A stretch of 64,000 bases of DNA from S010-25 sp964441285 (GCA_964441285.1 CAYTUK010000011.1:1-64000), one strand, 5' to 3'; shown: positions 45,566 to 54,431, numbered from the stretch's first letter. The notes: generated by a model not told the origin, from the letters alone. A program made the numbers and translations.

Positions 45566-46960
45566 ATGCTGAAAATCTATAATAGCCTGACCCGGCAGAA
45601 AGAAATATTTACTCCCATCGAATCCGGCAGGGTAAAAATGTATGTTTGCGGTATGACGGTCTATGATCTTTGTCATTTAGGCCATGCGCGGGTGCTGGTG
45701 GTATTTGATACAGTGACCCGATATTTACGACACCGTGATTATAAGGTGACTTATATCCGTAATATTACTGACGTAGACGATAAAATCATCCAGCGGGCTA
45801 AGGAAAATCGGGAAGATATAACAACATTAACCGAGCGTTATATCCAGGCAATGCATGAAGATGCTGCTGCATTGGGCGTGTTGCCACCCGATGGTGAGCC
45901 ATGCGCAACAGCTTCAATGGATACGATTGTAACCATGATACAAACCCTGATTGATAAGGGATATGCCTATCAGGCAAAAACTGAAAAGGGCAGAGGAGAC
46001 GTCTATTACGATGTCAGTGCCTTTGCGCACTATGGCCAGCTATCGGGGAAAAAGCTCCGGGATCTACGTGCTGGCGAGCGTGTTGCCATTGATGAAAACA
46101 AGGATGACCCACTGGATTTTGTATTGTGGAAGACAGCCAAACCGAATGAGCCTTACTGGAATTCCCCCTGGGGCAGGGGTCGGCCTGGTTGGCATATTGA
46201 GTGTTCGGCAATGTCAACCTGTTGCCTGGGTAATCATTTTGATATTCATGGTGGTGGCCAGGACCTGCAATTTCCCCACCATGAAAATGAAATTGCCCAG
46301 TCAGAAGCAGCGACGGGTGAAAAATTTGTCAACCTGTGGATGCACAACGGTTTTGTCCGCATTGATGATGAAAAAATGTCCAAATCGCTGGGTAACTTCT
46401 TTACCGTACGCGAGGTGCTCAAAGTCTACAAAGGCGAGGAAATTCGTTATTTCGTACTGGCTAGCCATTACCGCAGCCCGCTGAATTATTCTGATCAATT
46501 GCTAAACAGTGCACGTAGCGCATTGACTCGATTATATAATAGCCTGCGTGGGTTAGTGATTCCTCAGACTGTGGCGACTGATGATGCAGCAATTGCAAAG
46601 TTTGAACAGGTCATGGATGATGACTTTAATACACCTGAAGCGCTGGCGGTGTTGTTTAATCTGGCTAATCAGGTGAATCGATTGCGTAAAACTGATTATC
46701 AGGCCGCCTTAAACCAAGCGGCGGTACTAAAAAAACTGGCAAATGTGTTGGGGTTGCTTGAAAGTGATCCTGAAGCTTATTTGCAAAGTGGGACTGAAGA
46801 CGAAATGAGTAGCGATGAAATTGAATCGCTTATTCAAGCTAGATTACAGGCCAGGGCAGAGAAGAACTGGGCCGAGGCCGATAGAATTCGTGATGCGCTG
46901 AGTGATATGGGAATTAGCCTGGAAGACAGAGCAGTGACTACGCTCTGGCGGCGGGGCTAA
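45566..46960 (+). CDS. cysS: Cysteinyl-tRNA synthetase
   Basis: 464 residues, normal for class I CysRS. The HIGH-type motif CHLGHARVLV is near residue 34. The zinc ligands are Cys in MYVCGMTVYD near 28, Cys in WHIECSAM near 209 and His in FPHHENE near 234. The KMSKS motif is exact (DEKMSKSLGNF near 268). A C-terminal DALR and anticodon-binding region follows. It charges tRNA-Cys. It appears to be a single-gene unit ahead of the rpsF ribosomal operon. Confidence 0.96.
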   Translation: MLKIYNSLTRQKEIFTPIESGRVKMYVCGMTVYDLCHLGHARVLVVFDTVTRYLRHRDYKVTYIRNITDVDDKIIQRAKENREDITTLTERYIQAMHEDAAALGVLPPDGEPCATASMDTIVTMIQTLIDKGYAYQAKTEKGRGDVYYDVSAFAHYGQLSGKKLRDLRAGERVAIDENKDDPLDFVLWKTAKPNEPYWNSPWGRGRPGWHIECSAMSTCCLGNHFDIHGGGQDLQFPHHENEIAQSEAATGEKFVNLWMHNGFVRIDDEKMSKSLGNFFTVREVLKVYKGEEIRYFVLASHYRSPLNYSDQLLNSARSALTRLYNSLRGLVIPQTVATDDAAIAKFEQVMDDDFNTPEALAVLFNLANQVNRLRKTDYQAALNQAAVLKKLANVLGLLESDPEAYLQSGTEDEMSSDEIESLIQARLQARAEKNWAEADRIRDALSDMGISLEDRAVTTLWRRG

Positions 46961-47008
46961 AATCAGCAATTTTTCTGCATCTGCGGTTAATCTACAGCGC
47001 ACTTACTG

Positions 47009-47036
47009 TTGTCATTGTCTATTATTCATGTATAAT
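47009..47036 (+). promoter_or_regulatory. Sigma-70 promoter for the rpsF-rpsR-rplI operon
   Basis: The -35 hexamer TTGTCA (47009-47014) and a consensus -10 TATAAT (47031-47036) are separated by 16 bases. The promoter lies about 105 bases upstream of the rpsF start codon and after the cysS stop codon. Confidence 0.65.
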
Positions 47037-47140
47037 TTGCGCTCTACAATTTGATTATCCCTTGCTCCACCACACCGATTTAGCCTAATGGTTTGATTCG
47101 TTCTGTTAAATGATGGGGGGCTATAACCGAGAGGAATGTT

Positions 47141-47617
47141 ATGCGTCACTACGAAATCGTATTTCTGGTGCACCCAGACCAGGGTGAACAAGTCCCCGCA
47201 ATGATCGACCGCTATAAAGCAATGGTGGAAAATAATGGCGGAAAAGTTCATCGTCTTGAAGACTGGGGTCGCCGCCAACTGGCTTATTCCATTAATAAAA
47301 TTCATAAAGCACATTATGTTCTGATGAACATTGAATGCAATGAAAGTGTCCGCGCAGAAATTGAAACTGCCTTCCGTTTTAATGATGCAGTTATTCGTAA
47401 CCTGATTATGAAACGTGATGATGCGATTACAGATCCATCTCTACTGGTAAGAACTAGAGAAGAAGCTGAGCCTAGTCCGGCACCCGCATCCGCACCGGCA
47501 AAAACCAGTAATACTGATACTGTAACTGATACTGTCACAGCTGATACTGTAAAAACTGATACTGTAAAAGCAGATGCTAAAGTAGATGTTGCTGAAGCAA
47601 CTACGACAAATAAATAG
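47141..47617 (+). CDS. rpsF: 30S ribosomal protein S6
   Basis: 158 residues, longer than the ~130 usual. The S6 fold is residues 1-95: MRHYEIVFLVHPDQGEQVP, RLEDWGRRQLAYSINKIHKA, MNIECNESVRAEIE, RFNDAVIRNLIM. After this comes a tail of about 55 residues of low complexity: Pro/Ala-rich, then Thr/Asp/Val repeats of the TDTV type. In E. coli S6 receives added C-terminal glutamates from RimK; here the tail carries no poly-Glu end. GAGAGG precedes the ATG. It begins the operon rpsF-rpsR-DUF2232-rplI. Confidence 0.95.
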   Translation: MRHYEIVFLVHPDQGEQVPAMIDRYKAMVENNGGKVHRLEDWGRRQLAYSINKIHKAHYVLMNIECNESVRAEIETAFRFNDAVIRNLIMKRDDAITDPSLLVRTREEAEPSPAPASAPAKTSNTDTVTDTVTADTVKTDTVKADAKVDVAEATTTNK

Positions 47618-47626
47618 GAGAATCTA

Positions 47627-47857
47627 ATGGCTGCATATTTTAGACGTAAACGTTACTGTCGTTTTACTGCTGAAGGCATCAAAGATGTCGATTACAAAGA
47701 TATTGAGTTGTTAAAAGCCTTTGTTTCAGAGAGTGGCAAAATTGTACCTGCTCGTATTACTGGTACAAAAGCAAGATACCAGCGTAAATTAACCCGTGCG
47801 ATTAAAGTATCTCGTTACCTTGCCTTAATGCCATACACAGATAGCCATAAATCATAA
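47627..47857 (+). CDS. rpsR: 30S ribosomal protein S18
   Basis: 76 residues, normal length. Typical S18 features are FRRKRYCRF at the N-terminus, DYKDIELLKAFVSESGKIVP and ARITGTKARYQRKLTRAIK, with YLALMPYTDSH at the end. It binds the S6 partner on the platform of the small subunit. GGAG precedes the ATG, 9 bases after the rpsF stop codon. Confidence 0.97.
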   Translation: MAAYFRRKRYCRFTAEGIKDVDYKDIELLKAFVSESGKIVPARITGTKARYQRKLTRAIKVSRYLALMPYTDSHKS

Positions 47858-47944
47858 TGGCTAACAAGTAAGTCTTGCTCATTTGAGGGCTGTTTGTTTT
47901 GAGTAATACCCGAAAATGACAATGGTTATCTCAGGTTTGGTACG

Positions 47945-48880
47945 ATGATTTTGTTAGCAGGCTTTATATTAAAAGGGCCATTTCAGGCTGCGCTAGTGGC
48001 TGCTGCAATGGCCATTTTGGGGATGTTGTTCCCGCCAGTAACCTGGATAAGTGCGGCAGCCATTGTATTGGTTACGCTGGTAAACGGTTACAAACAGGGA
48101 TTGGTAACCACGGCCATTGCATATCTGGGTGCCGCAGTTTTTGCCTATATTATCCTGCTTAAGATGGCAACTGGTTCCGCTTTGTCTCCTCTGGTGGCAC
48201 TGGAGATGGTGCTTTATTTTGCACTGTTGGTCTGGTTGCCCGCGTGGATGGTATCAGCAACATTAAAACTAACCATATCATTGGCTTATAGCTTGCAGTT
48301 TCTGGCAATTGTTAGTTTGATTGCTATTGCAGTATTTTATACCCTATACCCGAATTTCGGTGAGCTTTGGCGACAATATTTTGATCAGCTGTTTGGCCAG
48401 CTAGCGGCTCAGTCTGATAAGGTCTCATTAGCGACCTTAAAAAATATGGAAAATGGCTTGATTCATTTTTTACCTGGGCTATTTGTTAGCAGCTTGATGT
48501 TTGGTACTATGCTTAGTCTGTTCCTGGGACGATGGTGGCAGGCCATTTATTTTAACCCAGGCGGTTTTGCAAAAGAGTTTCAAGCGTTGTCACTGGGGAA
48601 AGCGACAACGCTTGTGGGTCTCACTATAATCGTCTTATCCCTGCTACTAAAGACATATGTTATGTATGCATTTATGGCGATAGTGATGATGCTGTATCTT
48701 GTTCAGGGCGTGGCAATTTTGCATGCGGTGTTTAAAATCAAGCAACTGCATTTAATCTGGTTAATACTCACGTATGCTTTAATGATGTTTGTACCGCAGA
48801 TCATGTTATTGCTGATATTTGTCGGACTGGTCGATAGCTGGGCAGATATTCGCCAGCGGTTTGTTTTAAAACAGCAATAA
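47945..48880 (+). CDS. DUF2232 (YybS-like) membrane protein
   Basis: 311 residues with about eight hydrophobic segments and a conserved-looking amphipathic stretch FGELWRQYFDQLFGQ near 140. The position between rpsR and rplI is characteristic of the DUF2232 family in gammaproteobacteria. Function is unknown; family members resemble small-molecule transporter membrane domains. It is cotranscribed with ribosomal genes (87 bases after rpsR, 128 before rplI). Confidence 0.85.
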   Translation: MILLAGFILKGPFQAALVAAAMAILGMLFPPVTWISAAAIVLVTLVNGYKQGLVTTAIAYLGAAVFAYIILLKMATGSALSPLVALEMVLYFALLVWLPAWMVSATLKLTISLAYSLQFLAIVSLIAIAVFYTLYPNFGELWRQYFDQLFGQLAAQSDKVSLATLKNMENGLIHFLPGLFVSSLMFGTMLSLFLGRWWQAIYFNPGGFAKEFQALSLGKATTLVGLTIIVLSLLLKTYVMYAFMAIVMMLYLVQGVAILHAVFKIKQLHLIWLILTYALMMFVPQIMLLLIFVGLVDSWADIRQRFVLKQQ

Positions 48881-49008
48881 ATAGTCGGCACATTATTGTA
48901 GTATATTGTTGGGATATGGATTCAGGTTTAATCAATTGAAAGATCGAAGATGGTGTTCGTGATAAATTATTTTTGCTAAATAAAAGCTTATTAATAGAGG
49001 TTAGAAAG

Positions 49009-49464
49009 ATGGAAGTCATCTTATTTGAAAAAATCGATCGCTTGGGTAACATTGGCGATTTGGTTAATGTTAAAGCGGGTTTTGCGCGCAATTGTTTATT
49101 GCCTCAGGGCAAGGCAAAAGTTGCTTCTGAAGCAAATAAAGCTGAAATAGAACAGCATCGGGTCGAACTTGAAGCAACGGCGAAAGGTGCTATCGCTGCC
49201 GCCGAAGCACGGCGTGATAAAATTGCTGAATTATCGATTAGCATTACAGCAAAATCAGGGGCAGAAGGTAAATTATTTGGCTCGATTGGTAATGCCGATA
49301 TTGCAACAGCGATAACTGAAGCGGGTGTTGATATAGAAAAGCGTGAAGTACGTTTGCCTGAAGGTCCGATTCGTCAGGCGGGTGAGTATGAAATTACGCT
49401 GCATTTACATACTGATATAAATGCGGTTACTAACATTATTGTTATTGGTGATGAAAATACTTGA
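49009..49464 (+). CDS. rplI: 50S ribosomal protein L9
   Basis: 151 residues from ATG at 49009 (MEVILFEKIDRLGNIG), which is the conserved L9 N-terminus and has GAGG at good spacing. An in-frame start at 48973 is disregarded. The N-domain contains VNVKAGFARNCLLPQGKA, followed by the long connecting helix (EIEQHRVELEATAKGAIAAA) and the C-domain (GSIGNADIATAI, ITLHLHTDI). A strong terminator follows. Confidence 0.97.
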   Translation: MEVILFEKIDRLGNIGDLVNVKAGFARNCLLPQGKAKVASEANKAEIEQHRVELEATAKGAIAAAEARRDKIAELSISITAKSGAEGKLFGSIGNADIATAITEAGVDIEKREVRLPEGPIRQAGEYEITLHLHTDINAVTNIIVIGDENT

Positions 49465-49490
49465 TACCGATTGATGGTGTCTGGAATTAA

Positions 49491-49518
49491 AAACCTGCAT
49501 TTGTGCAGGTTTTTTTTT
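49491..49518 (+). terminator. Rho-independent terminator after rplI
   Basis: The stem aaacctgca (49491-49499) with tgcaggttt (49504-49512) and a 4-base loop is followed by a T run to 49518. It ends the rpsF-rplI operon 27 bases after the rplI stop codon. Confidence 0.9.
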
Positions 49519-49606
49519 GGAATAAGGGGATTTCATTTCTTCCATGCAGACTTTCACCCAGTGACAATTCACTTTATAATCCAGACTATATTTTTCAGGT
49601 TTACTT

Positions 49607-51001
49607 ATGTCAGAAATAGCAGCTTTTTCAACCTCCGATAATCAGACCAGTAACTTGCGTGTCCCCCCGCATTCAGTGGAAGCAGAACAGGCGGTGATTG
49701 GTGGTTTGTTACTGGATAATCGTGCCTGGGAGCAGATTGCTGATAAGCTGATGGAGACGGATTTTTATCGTAATGACCACCGTTTGTTATTTTCTGCCAT
49801 CCGGGCACTGGAAGCCCAAAATAAGCCCTTTGATGCGGTGACACTTTCTGAATATCTAAAAGAAAACAATCAGTTAGATCAATCTGGAGGGGTAATCTAT
49901 TTGGCTCGCCTTGCCAAAGATACTCCCAGTGCGTCAAATATTGCAGCCTACGCTGAAATTGTGCGCGAAAAATCGGTGTTACGCCAGTTGATTTCTGTGG
50001 GTACAGATATAAGCAATAGCGGTTATCAACCTCAGGGTCGTGATAGCAAGGAGCTGCTGGACAATGCAGAGAAAAATGTTTTTCGGATAGCAGAGCAGGG
50101 TGCCCGTGGTGCTGGTGGCTTCCAGGATATAAAAGCTTTACTGTCAAAAACAGTGGACAAGATTGATCACCTGTTTAACAGTAATGGGGCAATAACCGGC
50201 GTTTCAACGGGTTTTGATAAATTTGATGAGATGACTACTGGTTTGCAGGCGGCGGATCTGGTAATTATAGCCGGTCGCCCTTCAATGGGAAAAACGACTT
50301 TTGCGATGAATATTGCAGAAAATGCGGCACTTGGTGACAAGTTGCCGGTCGCTGTTTTCAGCATGGAAATGCCGGGAGACGCGCTGGCGATGCGGATGAT
50401 TTCTTCTCTTGGGCGGGTTGATCAGCACCATATTCGCACGGGTAATTTAACCGATGAAGACTGGGCGAGAATTACCTCAGCCATCACCATTTTATCGGAT
50501 GCGAACATCTTTATTGATGACACGCCCGCCATGTCACCCAGTGAAATACGCGCCAGGGCTCGACGCCTGAAACGGCAACATGGCCTGGGTTTAATTATTA
50601 TTGATTATCTGCAACTCATGCAGGTACATGGTGGTAGCGAAAATCGGGCAACAGAAATTTCAGAAATTTCACGCAGTCTAAAAGCAATGGCGAAAGAATT
50701 AAGTGTGCCAGTTATTGCACTTTCACAGTTAAATCGCAGTCTTGAACAGCGTCCTGATAAACGCCCAGTGATGTCTGACTTGCGGGAATCGGGGGCAATT
50801 GAGCAAGATGCTGATCTCATCGTATTTATTTATCGCGATGAAGTCTATAACGAAGACAGTCCGCAAAAAGGGATGGCAGAAATTATTATTGCTAAACAGC
50901 GTAACGGCCCCATTGGGAAATCCGTGTTGACCTTTCTGGGTAAATATACCAAGTTCGAGAATTATATTCCTGAGATGTATAACAACGACGGTTTTGAGTG
51001 A
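49607..51001 (+). CDS. dnaB: Replicative DNA helicase DnaB
   Basis: 464 residues. The N-terminal primase-interacting domain (about 15-125) begins LRVPPHSVEAEQAVIGGLLL. The RecA-like motor has Walker A IIAGRPSMGKTTFAMN near 222, Walker B LIIIDYLQLMQ near 328, and the DnaB motif ALSQLNRSLEQRPDKRP with Arg finger in FIYRDEVYN. It unwinds DNA at the replication fork as a ring-shaped hexamer. No intein is present. It overlaps alr by 4 bases (GTGA), so the two are translationally coupled. Confidence 0.97.
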   Translation: MSEIAAFSTSDNQTSNLRVPPHSVEAEQAVIGGLLLDNRAWEQIADKLMETDFYRNDHRLLFSAIRALEAQNKPFDAVTLSEYLKENNQLDQSGGVIYLARLAKDTPSASNIAAYAEIVREKSVLRQLISVGTDISNSGYQPQGRDSKELLDNAEKNVFRIAEQGARGAGGFQDIKALLSKTVDKIDHLFNSNGAITGVSTGFDKFDEMTTGLQAADLVIIAGRPSMGKTTFAMNIAENAALGDKLPVAVFSMEMPGDALAMRMISSLGRVDQHHIRTGNLTDEDWARITSAITILSDANIFIDDTPAMSPSEIRARARRLKRQHGLGLIIIDYLQLMQVHGGSENRATEISEISRSLKAMAKELSVPVIALSQLNRSLEQRPDKRPVMSDLRESGAIEQDADLIVFIYRDEVYNEDSPQKGMAEIIIAKQRNGPIGKSVLTFLGKYTKFENYIPEMYNNDGFE

Positions 51002-52083
51002 ACGCGGTCGTGTCGCAGTCTGCGCTACGCCGAGTGCGTATACGTATTGACGCGCAGGCACTGCAGCATAATCTTTCACGAGTAAAGCATTATGCGCCTC
51101 ACAGCCATCGAATGGCCGTTATTAAGGCAAATGGTTATGGTCACGGCCTGTTACGGATTGCGAAAATTTTACATGAAGCCGAACTGCTTGCTGTTGCTAC
51201 CGCTGCAGAAGCACTTGAGCTGCGTAAACAGAGTATTTCTCAGCCCCTGGTCGTTTTGCATGGTTTTTGCGATGCAACTGAGCTTGATGCGTTAGCCTCC
51301 CTGCAGGTTCAACCTGTGGTACATCAGTTTTGGCAACTGGATTTACTGGAAAGTTTTACCGGGAAGCGTGTTGATGTCTGGTTGAAAATTGATACAGGTA
51401 TGCATCGGCTGGGTTTTTCTGAATACGATGTTGCCGCTGCCATTACGCGTTTACTGCATTGCAAGAGAGTTAGGAATATAACGCTAATCTCCCATTTTTC
51501 TAATGCAGATGAGGTTAATAATAATATTAATAATAAGCAGTTGGAGTTATTTAATAAAGTAATTTCTGGTATGGGTTTTAGTGTAAGCATGGCAAATTCA
51601 GCGGCCATAATCAGTCTGCCTGATAGTCATTTTGATATTGTGCGTCCTGGTATCATGTTATATGGCAGCTCACCCTTTGCGAGTCAATCTGCACAGCAAT
51701 TAGGGCTACAGGCAGTAATGAATTTTGAGTCGGAACTCATTGCCATCCAGCGACTAAAGCAAGGCGATGCAATCGGTTACGGTGGTGATTGGGTCTGCCC
51801 AGAGGACATGCCAGTCGGTATCGTTGCTGCCGGTTATGGAGATGGTTATCCACGTCACGCTAAATCGGCAACGCCAGTCTGGTTAAATGGCCAGCGCTGT
51901 AATTTATTAGGCCGGGTTTCAATGGATAGCCTGTGCATTGATTTGCGACAGGTTAAAGCAACGCCGGGTGATCGCGTTGTCTTGTGGGGCAAGGAACTAT
52001 CGGTTGATGAAGTGGCACGCTACGCCGATACGATTGCCTATGAGCTATTATGCACTGCTGGCAGTATGGCGAGTTCTTCATAG
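50998..52083 (+). CDS. alr: Alanine racemase
   Basis: 361 residues. The PLP Lys is in MAVIKANGYGHGLL near residue 42, and the second catalytic base Tyr is in VAAGYGDGYPRHA near 280. The N-terminal TIM barrel and C-terminal beta domain (VSMDSLCIDLR, VVLWG) are complete. It makes D-alanine for peptidoglycan. The start is GTG, overlapping the dnaB stop codon. Next to dnaB is the usual alr location in gammaproteobacteria. Confidence 0.95.
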   Translation: MNAVVSQSALRRVRIRIDAQALQHNLSRVKHYAPHSHRMAVIKANGYGHGLLRIAKILHEAELLAVATAAEALELRKQSISQPLVVLHGFCDATELDALASLQVQPVVHQFWQLDLLESFTGKRVDVWLKIDTGMHRLGFSEYDVAAAITRLLHCKRVRNITLISHFSNADEVNNNINNKQLELFNKVISGMGFSVSMANSAAIISLPDSHFDIVRPGIMLYGSSPFASQSAQQLGLQAVMNFESELIAIQRLKQGDAIGYGGDWVCPEDMPVGIVAAGYGDGYPRHAKSATPVWLNGQRCNLLGRVSMDSLCIDLRQVKATPGDRVVLWGKELSVDEVARYADTIAYELLCTAGSMASSS

Positions 52084-52130
52084 GTAGAGACCCGGTGGTA
52101 AGTTTAAAAATAAGAATAAATTGCTAACAG

Positions 52131-52252
52131 TACAGATGAAAAGGTTCCCATTGTTCAAGACTGTTAGCCGCAGAGATGCGGGTGTCGAGTCGACAGGGAT
52201 GTATTCACCGCGTGTCTTTAACCATGGGTATCCTTTGCATTCGTTTCAGTAA
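52131..52252 (+). repeat. Dispersed inverted-repeat element, full copy C
   Basis: Same orientation as copy A, more diverged at the outer arms (aaaggttcccattgttcaag left; gtctttaaccatgggtatcc right), with the centre conserved (agccgcagagatgcgggtgt). It lies between alr and the PQQ-propeller lipoprotein gene and could fold into a long hairpin that ends the dnaB-alr transcript. Confidence 0.85.
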
Positions 52253-52299
52253 TAAATGCAGATAAGATAATACAGATAAGATTTTATTGGAGTATAACG

Positions 52300-53388
52300 A
52301 TGTTCTACAAACAACTAATTATTGTATCACTCGCTAGCCTGGTTCTTGGTCTGACAGGCTGTAGTGAAGGTGTGATGTTTCGAGATAATGCCAGCCATAT
52401 GGGAGTGTATAGTGGCTCTGGACCAATGACACTGGATAAACTTGTCTGGAAGTTCTCTGTAGGCAAGAAATGTTACTCCTCTCCGGTGGTTGCGAATGGA
52501 ACCATTTATCTAGGTTGTAACGACGATAATCTGTATGCCATTAGCCAGAAAACTGGGCAGTTAAAATGGAAATATAAAACGGCTGGTAATGTCGAAGCCA
52601 CCCCTGCCATTGATGATGGTATGATTTATATTGGTAGTTGGGATAAATACCTGTATGCGATTGATGAAAAAACGCAGGCGCTACGCTGGAAATTAAAAAC
52701 AGGTGGCCCTATATCCTCTTCACCGGTCATCGTTAACGGTATTATTTATTTTGCCAGTGAAGATGGCAAACTCTATGCAGCGAATGCAAAGACTGGTTTT
52801 AGAAAGTGGAGCTTTAATGCAAAAGCAACTATTTATAGTTCGCCTGCGGTCAGTAAAAATCTTATTTTCTTTGGCACCCTGAAAGGCTCGATGTATGCGG
52901 TGAATATTCATACTGGCCAGGAATTCTGGCGTTACCAGACAAACGGTAAAATTTATTCATCGCCCGCGACTGATGGCGATAAAGTCTATTTCGGTAGTGA
53001 TGACAAGCATGTTTATGCAATAAACATCATGACCGGGCAGCAGGTCTGGGTAAAGAAAACCGCTGGCCAGGTGCTATCTTCTCCCGCATTGTATGATAAC
53101 AAAGTGTTTGTCGGTAGCAAAGATGGTTATGTGTACGCCTATAATGCGGAAGATGGAGCTCGTGAATGGGAGTTCAGGACTGGTGCACCGGTGTATAGCC
53201 CTGTCAGCATTGCTTCAGGTGCAGTTTATGTTGGGAGCGTAAATAAGAATCTTTATGCCCTAAGCGCGTCACAGGGTAGCTTATTGTGGAAATATCATAT
53301 TGACAATCCTATCTACTCTGCACCGGCAATTAGTGATGGTCAAGTCTATTTTAGTAGCGTGAATGGTTCGCTTTACGCGGTTAAGTAA
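52300..53388 (+). CDS. PQQ-like beta-propeller lipoprotein (BamB-like fold)
   Basis: 362 residues. A lipoprotein signal ends in LGLTGCSEG (Cys near residue 21). The rest is about eight tandem repeats of some 40 residues with the pattern W-K-x-G-x-x-SSPxV-x-G-x-x-YxGS-D-x-x-LYAxD. Example units are YLYAIDEKTQALRWKLKTGG and HVYAINIMTGQQVW, folding as a propeller. No catalytic Asp or PQQ-enzyme domain is evident. It resembles BamB in form but lies outside the bamB context, so an outer-membrane or periplasmic scaffold role is likely. GGAG upstream supports the ATG. Confidence 0.85.
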   Translation: MFYKQLIIVSLASLVLGLTGCSEGVMFRDNASHMGVYSGSGPMTLDKLVWKFSVGKKCYSSPVVANGTIYLGCNDDNLYAISQKTGQLKWKYKTAGNVEATPAIDDGMIYIGSWDKYLYAIDEKTQALRWKLKTGGPISSSPVIVNGIIYFASEDGKLYAANAKTGFRKWSFNAKATIYSSPAVSKNLIFFGTLKGSMYAVNIHTGQEFWRYQTNGKIYSSPATDGDKVYFGSDDKHVYAINIMTGQQVWVKKTAGQVLSSPALYDNKVFVGSKDGYVYAYNAEDGAREWEFRTGAPVYSPVSIASGAVYVGSVNKNLYALSASQGSLLWKYHIDNPIYSAPAISDGQVYFSSVNGSLYAVK

Positions 53389-53438
53389 TCGCGTTATCAT
53401 TTTTAACCGCATTGTTTTTCCGCCTGGCTCTAACTGGC

Positions 53439-53855
53439 TTATTTACGACTAATGTTGTCAATGATAGGGCAACCTCCCTTCGACCCCGTACAAAGATTGA
53501 TTAACAGCGTCAGTTCTTTCTGCAGTGTGGTTAAGATCTTCAGATGCGCATCGACTTCATTGAGTTTGTCCTGTGTTAGTTGCCGCACGCTCTTTTTTGC
53601 GCGCCCTGGGTTTTCACGCATCTGGAGTAACTTTGCTATTTCATCCAGTGAAAAATTCATGGTTTTTGCGCGTTGTATAAAACGAAGACAGGATAAGTCC
53701 TGGTTGCTGTAATGGCGAACTCCTGACGGTGCTCGACTGACCGTTTTTAACAGGCCAATTTTCTCGTAATACCGCAATGTGTCCGCGCTTAGATCCGTCA
53801 TTTTTGAGATATCGCTGATTTTGTAAGTTAGCTTAGGATCTTTCTTAACGGGCAT
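53439..53855 (-). CDS. MerR-family heavy-metal-responsive regulator
   Basis: 138 residues from ATG at 53855 (MPVKKDPKL), supported by AGGAGT 7 bases upstream. The N-terminal winged helix (YKISDISKMTDLSADTLRYY, EKIGLL, GVRHYSNQDL) and dimerisation helix are typical of MerR. The C-terminal LCTGSKGGCPIIDNI has two Cys six residues apart, as in the metal-binding loop of ZntR/CadR-like sensors. It probably senses a soft metal ion and activates the promoter with 19-base spacing at 54350-54380, giving autoregulation. No metal efflux gene is adjacent. The metal cannot be assigned. Confidence 0.88.
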   Translation of the reverse strand: MPVKKDPKLTYKISDISKMTDLSADTLRYYEKIGLLKTVSRAPSGVRHYSNQDLSCLRFIQRAKTMNFSLDEIAKLLQMRENPGRAKKSVRQLTQDKLNEVDAHLKILTTLQKELTLLINLCTGSKGGCPIIDNISRK

Positions 53856-53963
53856 TGCTTTTACTCCTAAAAACGAGATTGACAATAAAGGTAACCCCCA
53901 CTGAGCACAATATTCACCAGGCGGGTCGGCAAACTCTTTTGATGTTCACGCACAGTGAATCCA

Positions 53964-54230
53964 TCAGCTTAGGCCGTCTATACTATTTTCTAAGGCTTGC
54001 AGTAACTGCTTAGCCGAAGGTAGAGCAGTAAAAATGAGTTCACCGTTGATAGCAATGGACGGCGCTGATAACACACCTAACTCAATCGCATAATCCATCT
54101 CATGCAGGATATTAACTTCGCGCCATTCAAATTTTTCATTTCCTAACTGACTAACGATGATTTCAAGCGCATCCTTTGCTTTGCCGCACTTACCACAGCC
54201 GGGTGCAGTAAAAACTTCTATCTTTGTCAT
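53964..54230 (-). CDS. Small thioredoxin/glutaredoxin-fold protein with CGKC motif
   Basis: 88 residues from ATG at 54230 (MTKIEVFTAPG); GAGG lies 7 bases upstream, while the GTG at 54242 has no such site. The redox motif is APGCGKCGKAKD (residues 8-19), and the cis-Pro is in LSAPSIAINGE. Similar small thioredoxins accompany MerR regulators and a permease (often DUF318/ArsP type) in metal-response operons; the permease is missing here. It lies 108 bases upstream of the MerR gene in the same direction and downstream of two MerR-type operators. Confidence 0.85.
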   Translation of the reverse strand: MTKIEVFTAPGCGKCGKAKDALEIIVSQLGNEKFEWREVNILHEMDYAIELGVLSAPSIAINGELIFTALPSAKQLLQALENSIDGLS

Positions 54231-54278
54231 GAAATGCCTCACTAAACGTTTAAATCAAGAAGCTTACACCTGTCGATA

Positions 54279-54302
54279 ACCTGGAGCTAACTCTAAGTTC
54301 AA
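54279..54302 (-). promoter_or_regulatory. Possible second MerR-type operator
   Basis: The imperfect dyad acctggagctaactctaagt (54279-54298) ends in a minus-strand -35 TTGAAC (54297-54302) and resembles MerR-family operators. The fitting -10 at 19-base spacing (ATCGAC) is poor. An agcttacacc string just downstream (54260-54269) duplicates the one in the better site at 54350-54380, which suggests duplication and decay. Confidence 0.5.
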
Positions 54303-54349
54303 GCATTGGCTACTTATTTAAGGGTACCCCGATTAATTTATCGGTGCTC

Positions 54350-54380
54350 AGCTTACACCTTGTAGTTGGCTCCAGGTCAA
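54350..54380 (-). promoter_or_regulatory. MerR-type promoter/operator driving the thioredoxin-merR operon
   Basis: On the minus strand TTGACC (54375-54380) and TAAGCT (54350-54355) are separated by 19 bases, the over-long spacer typical of MerR-activated promoters. The spacer holds an imperfect dyad, accttgtag with ctccaggt (54357-54377). Transcription would run leftward into the CGKC thioredoxin gene and merR. Confidence 0.75.
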
Positions 54381-54431
54381 GAAAAAATTCGTGCCATCAT
54401 GTTGAGGAAAGGGAAGTTCTATAAAGTGTTC

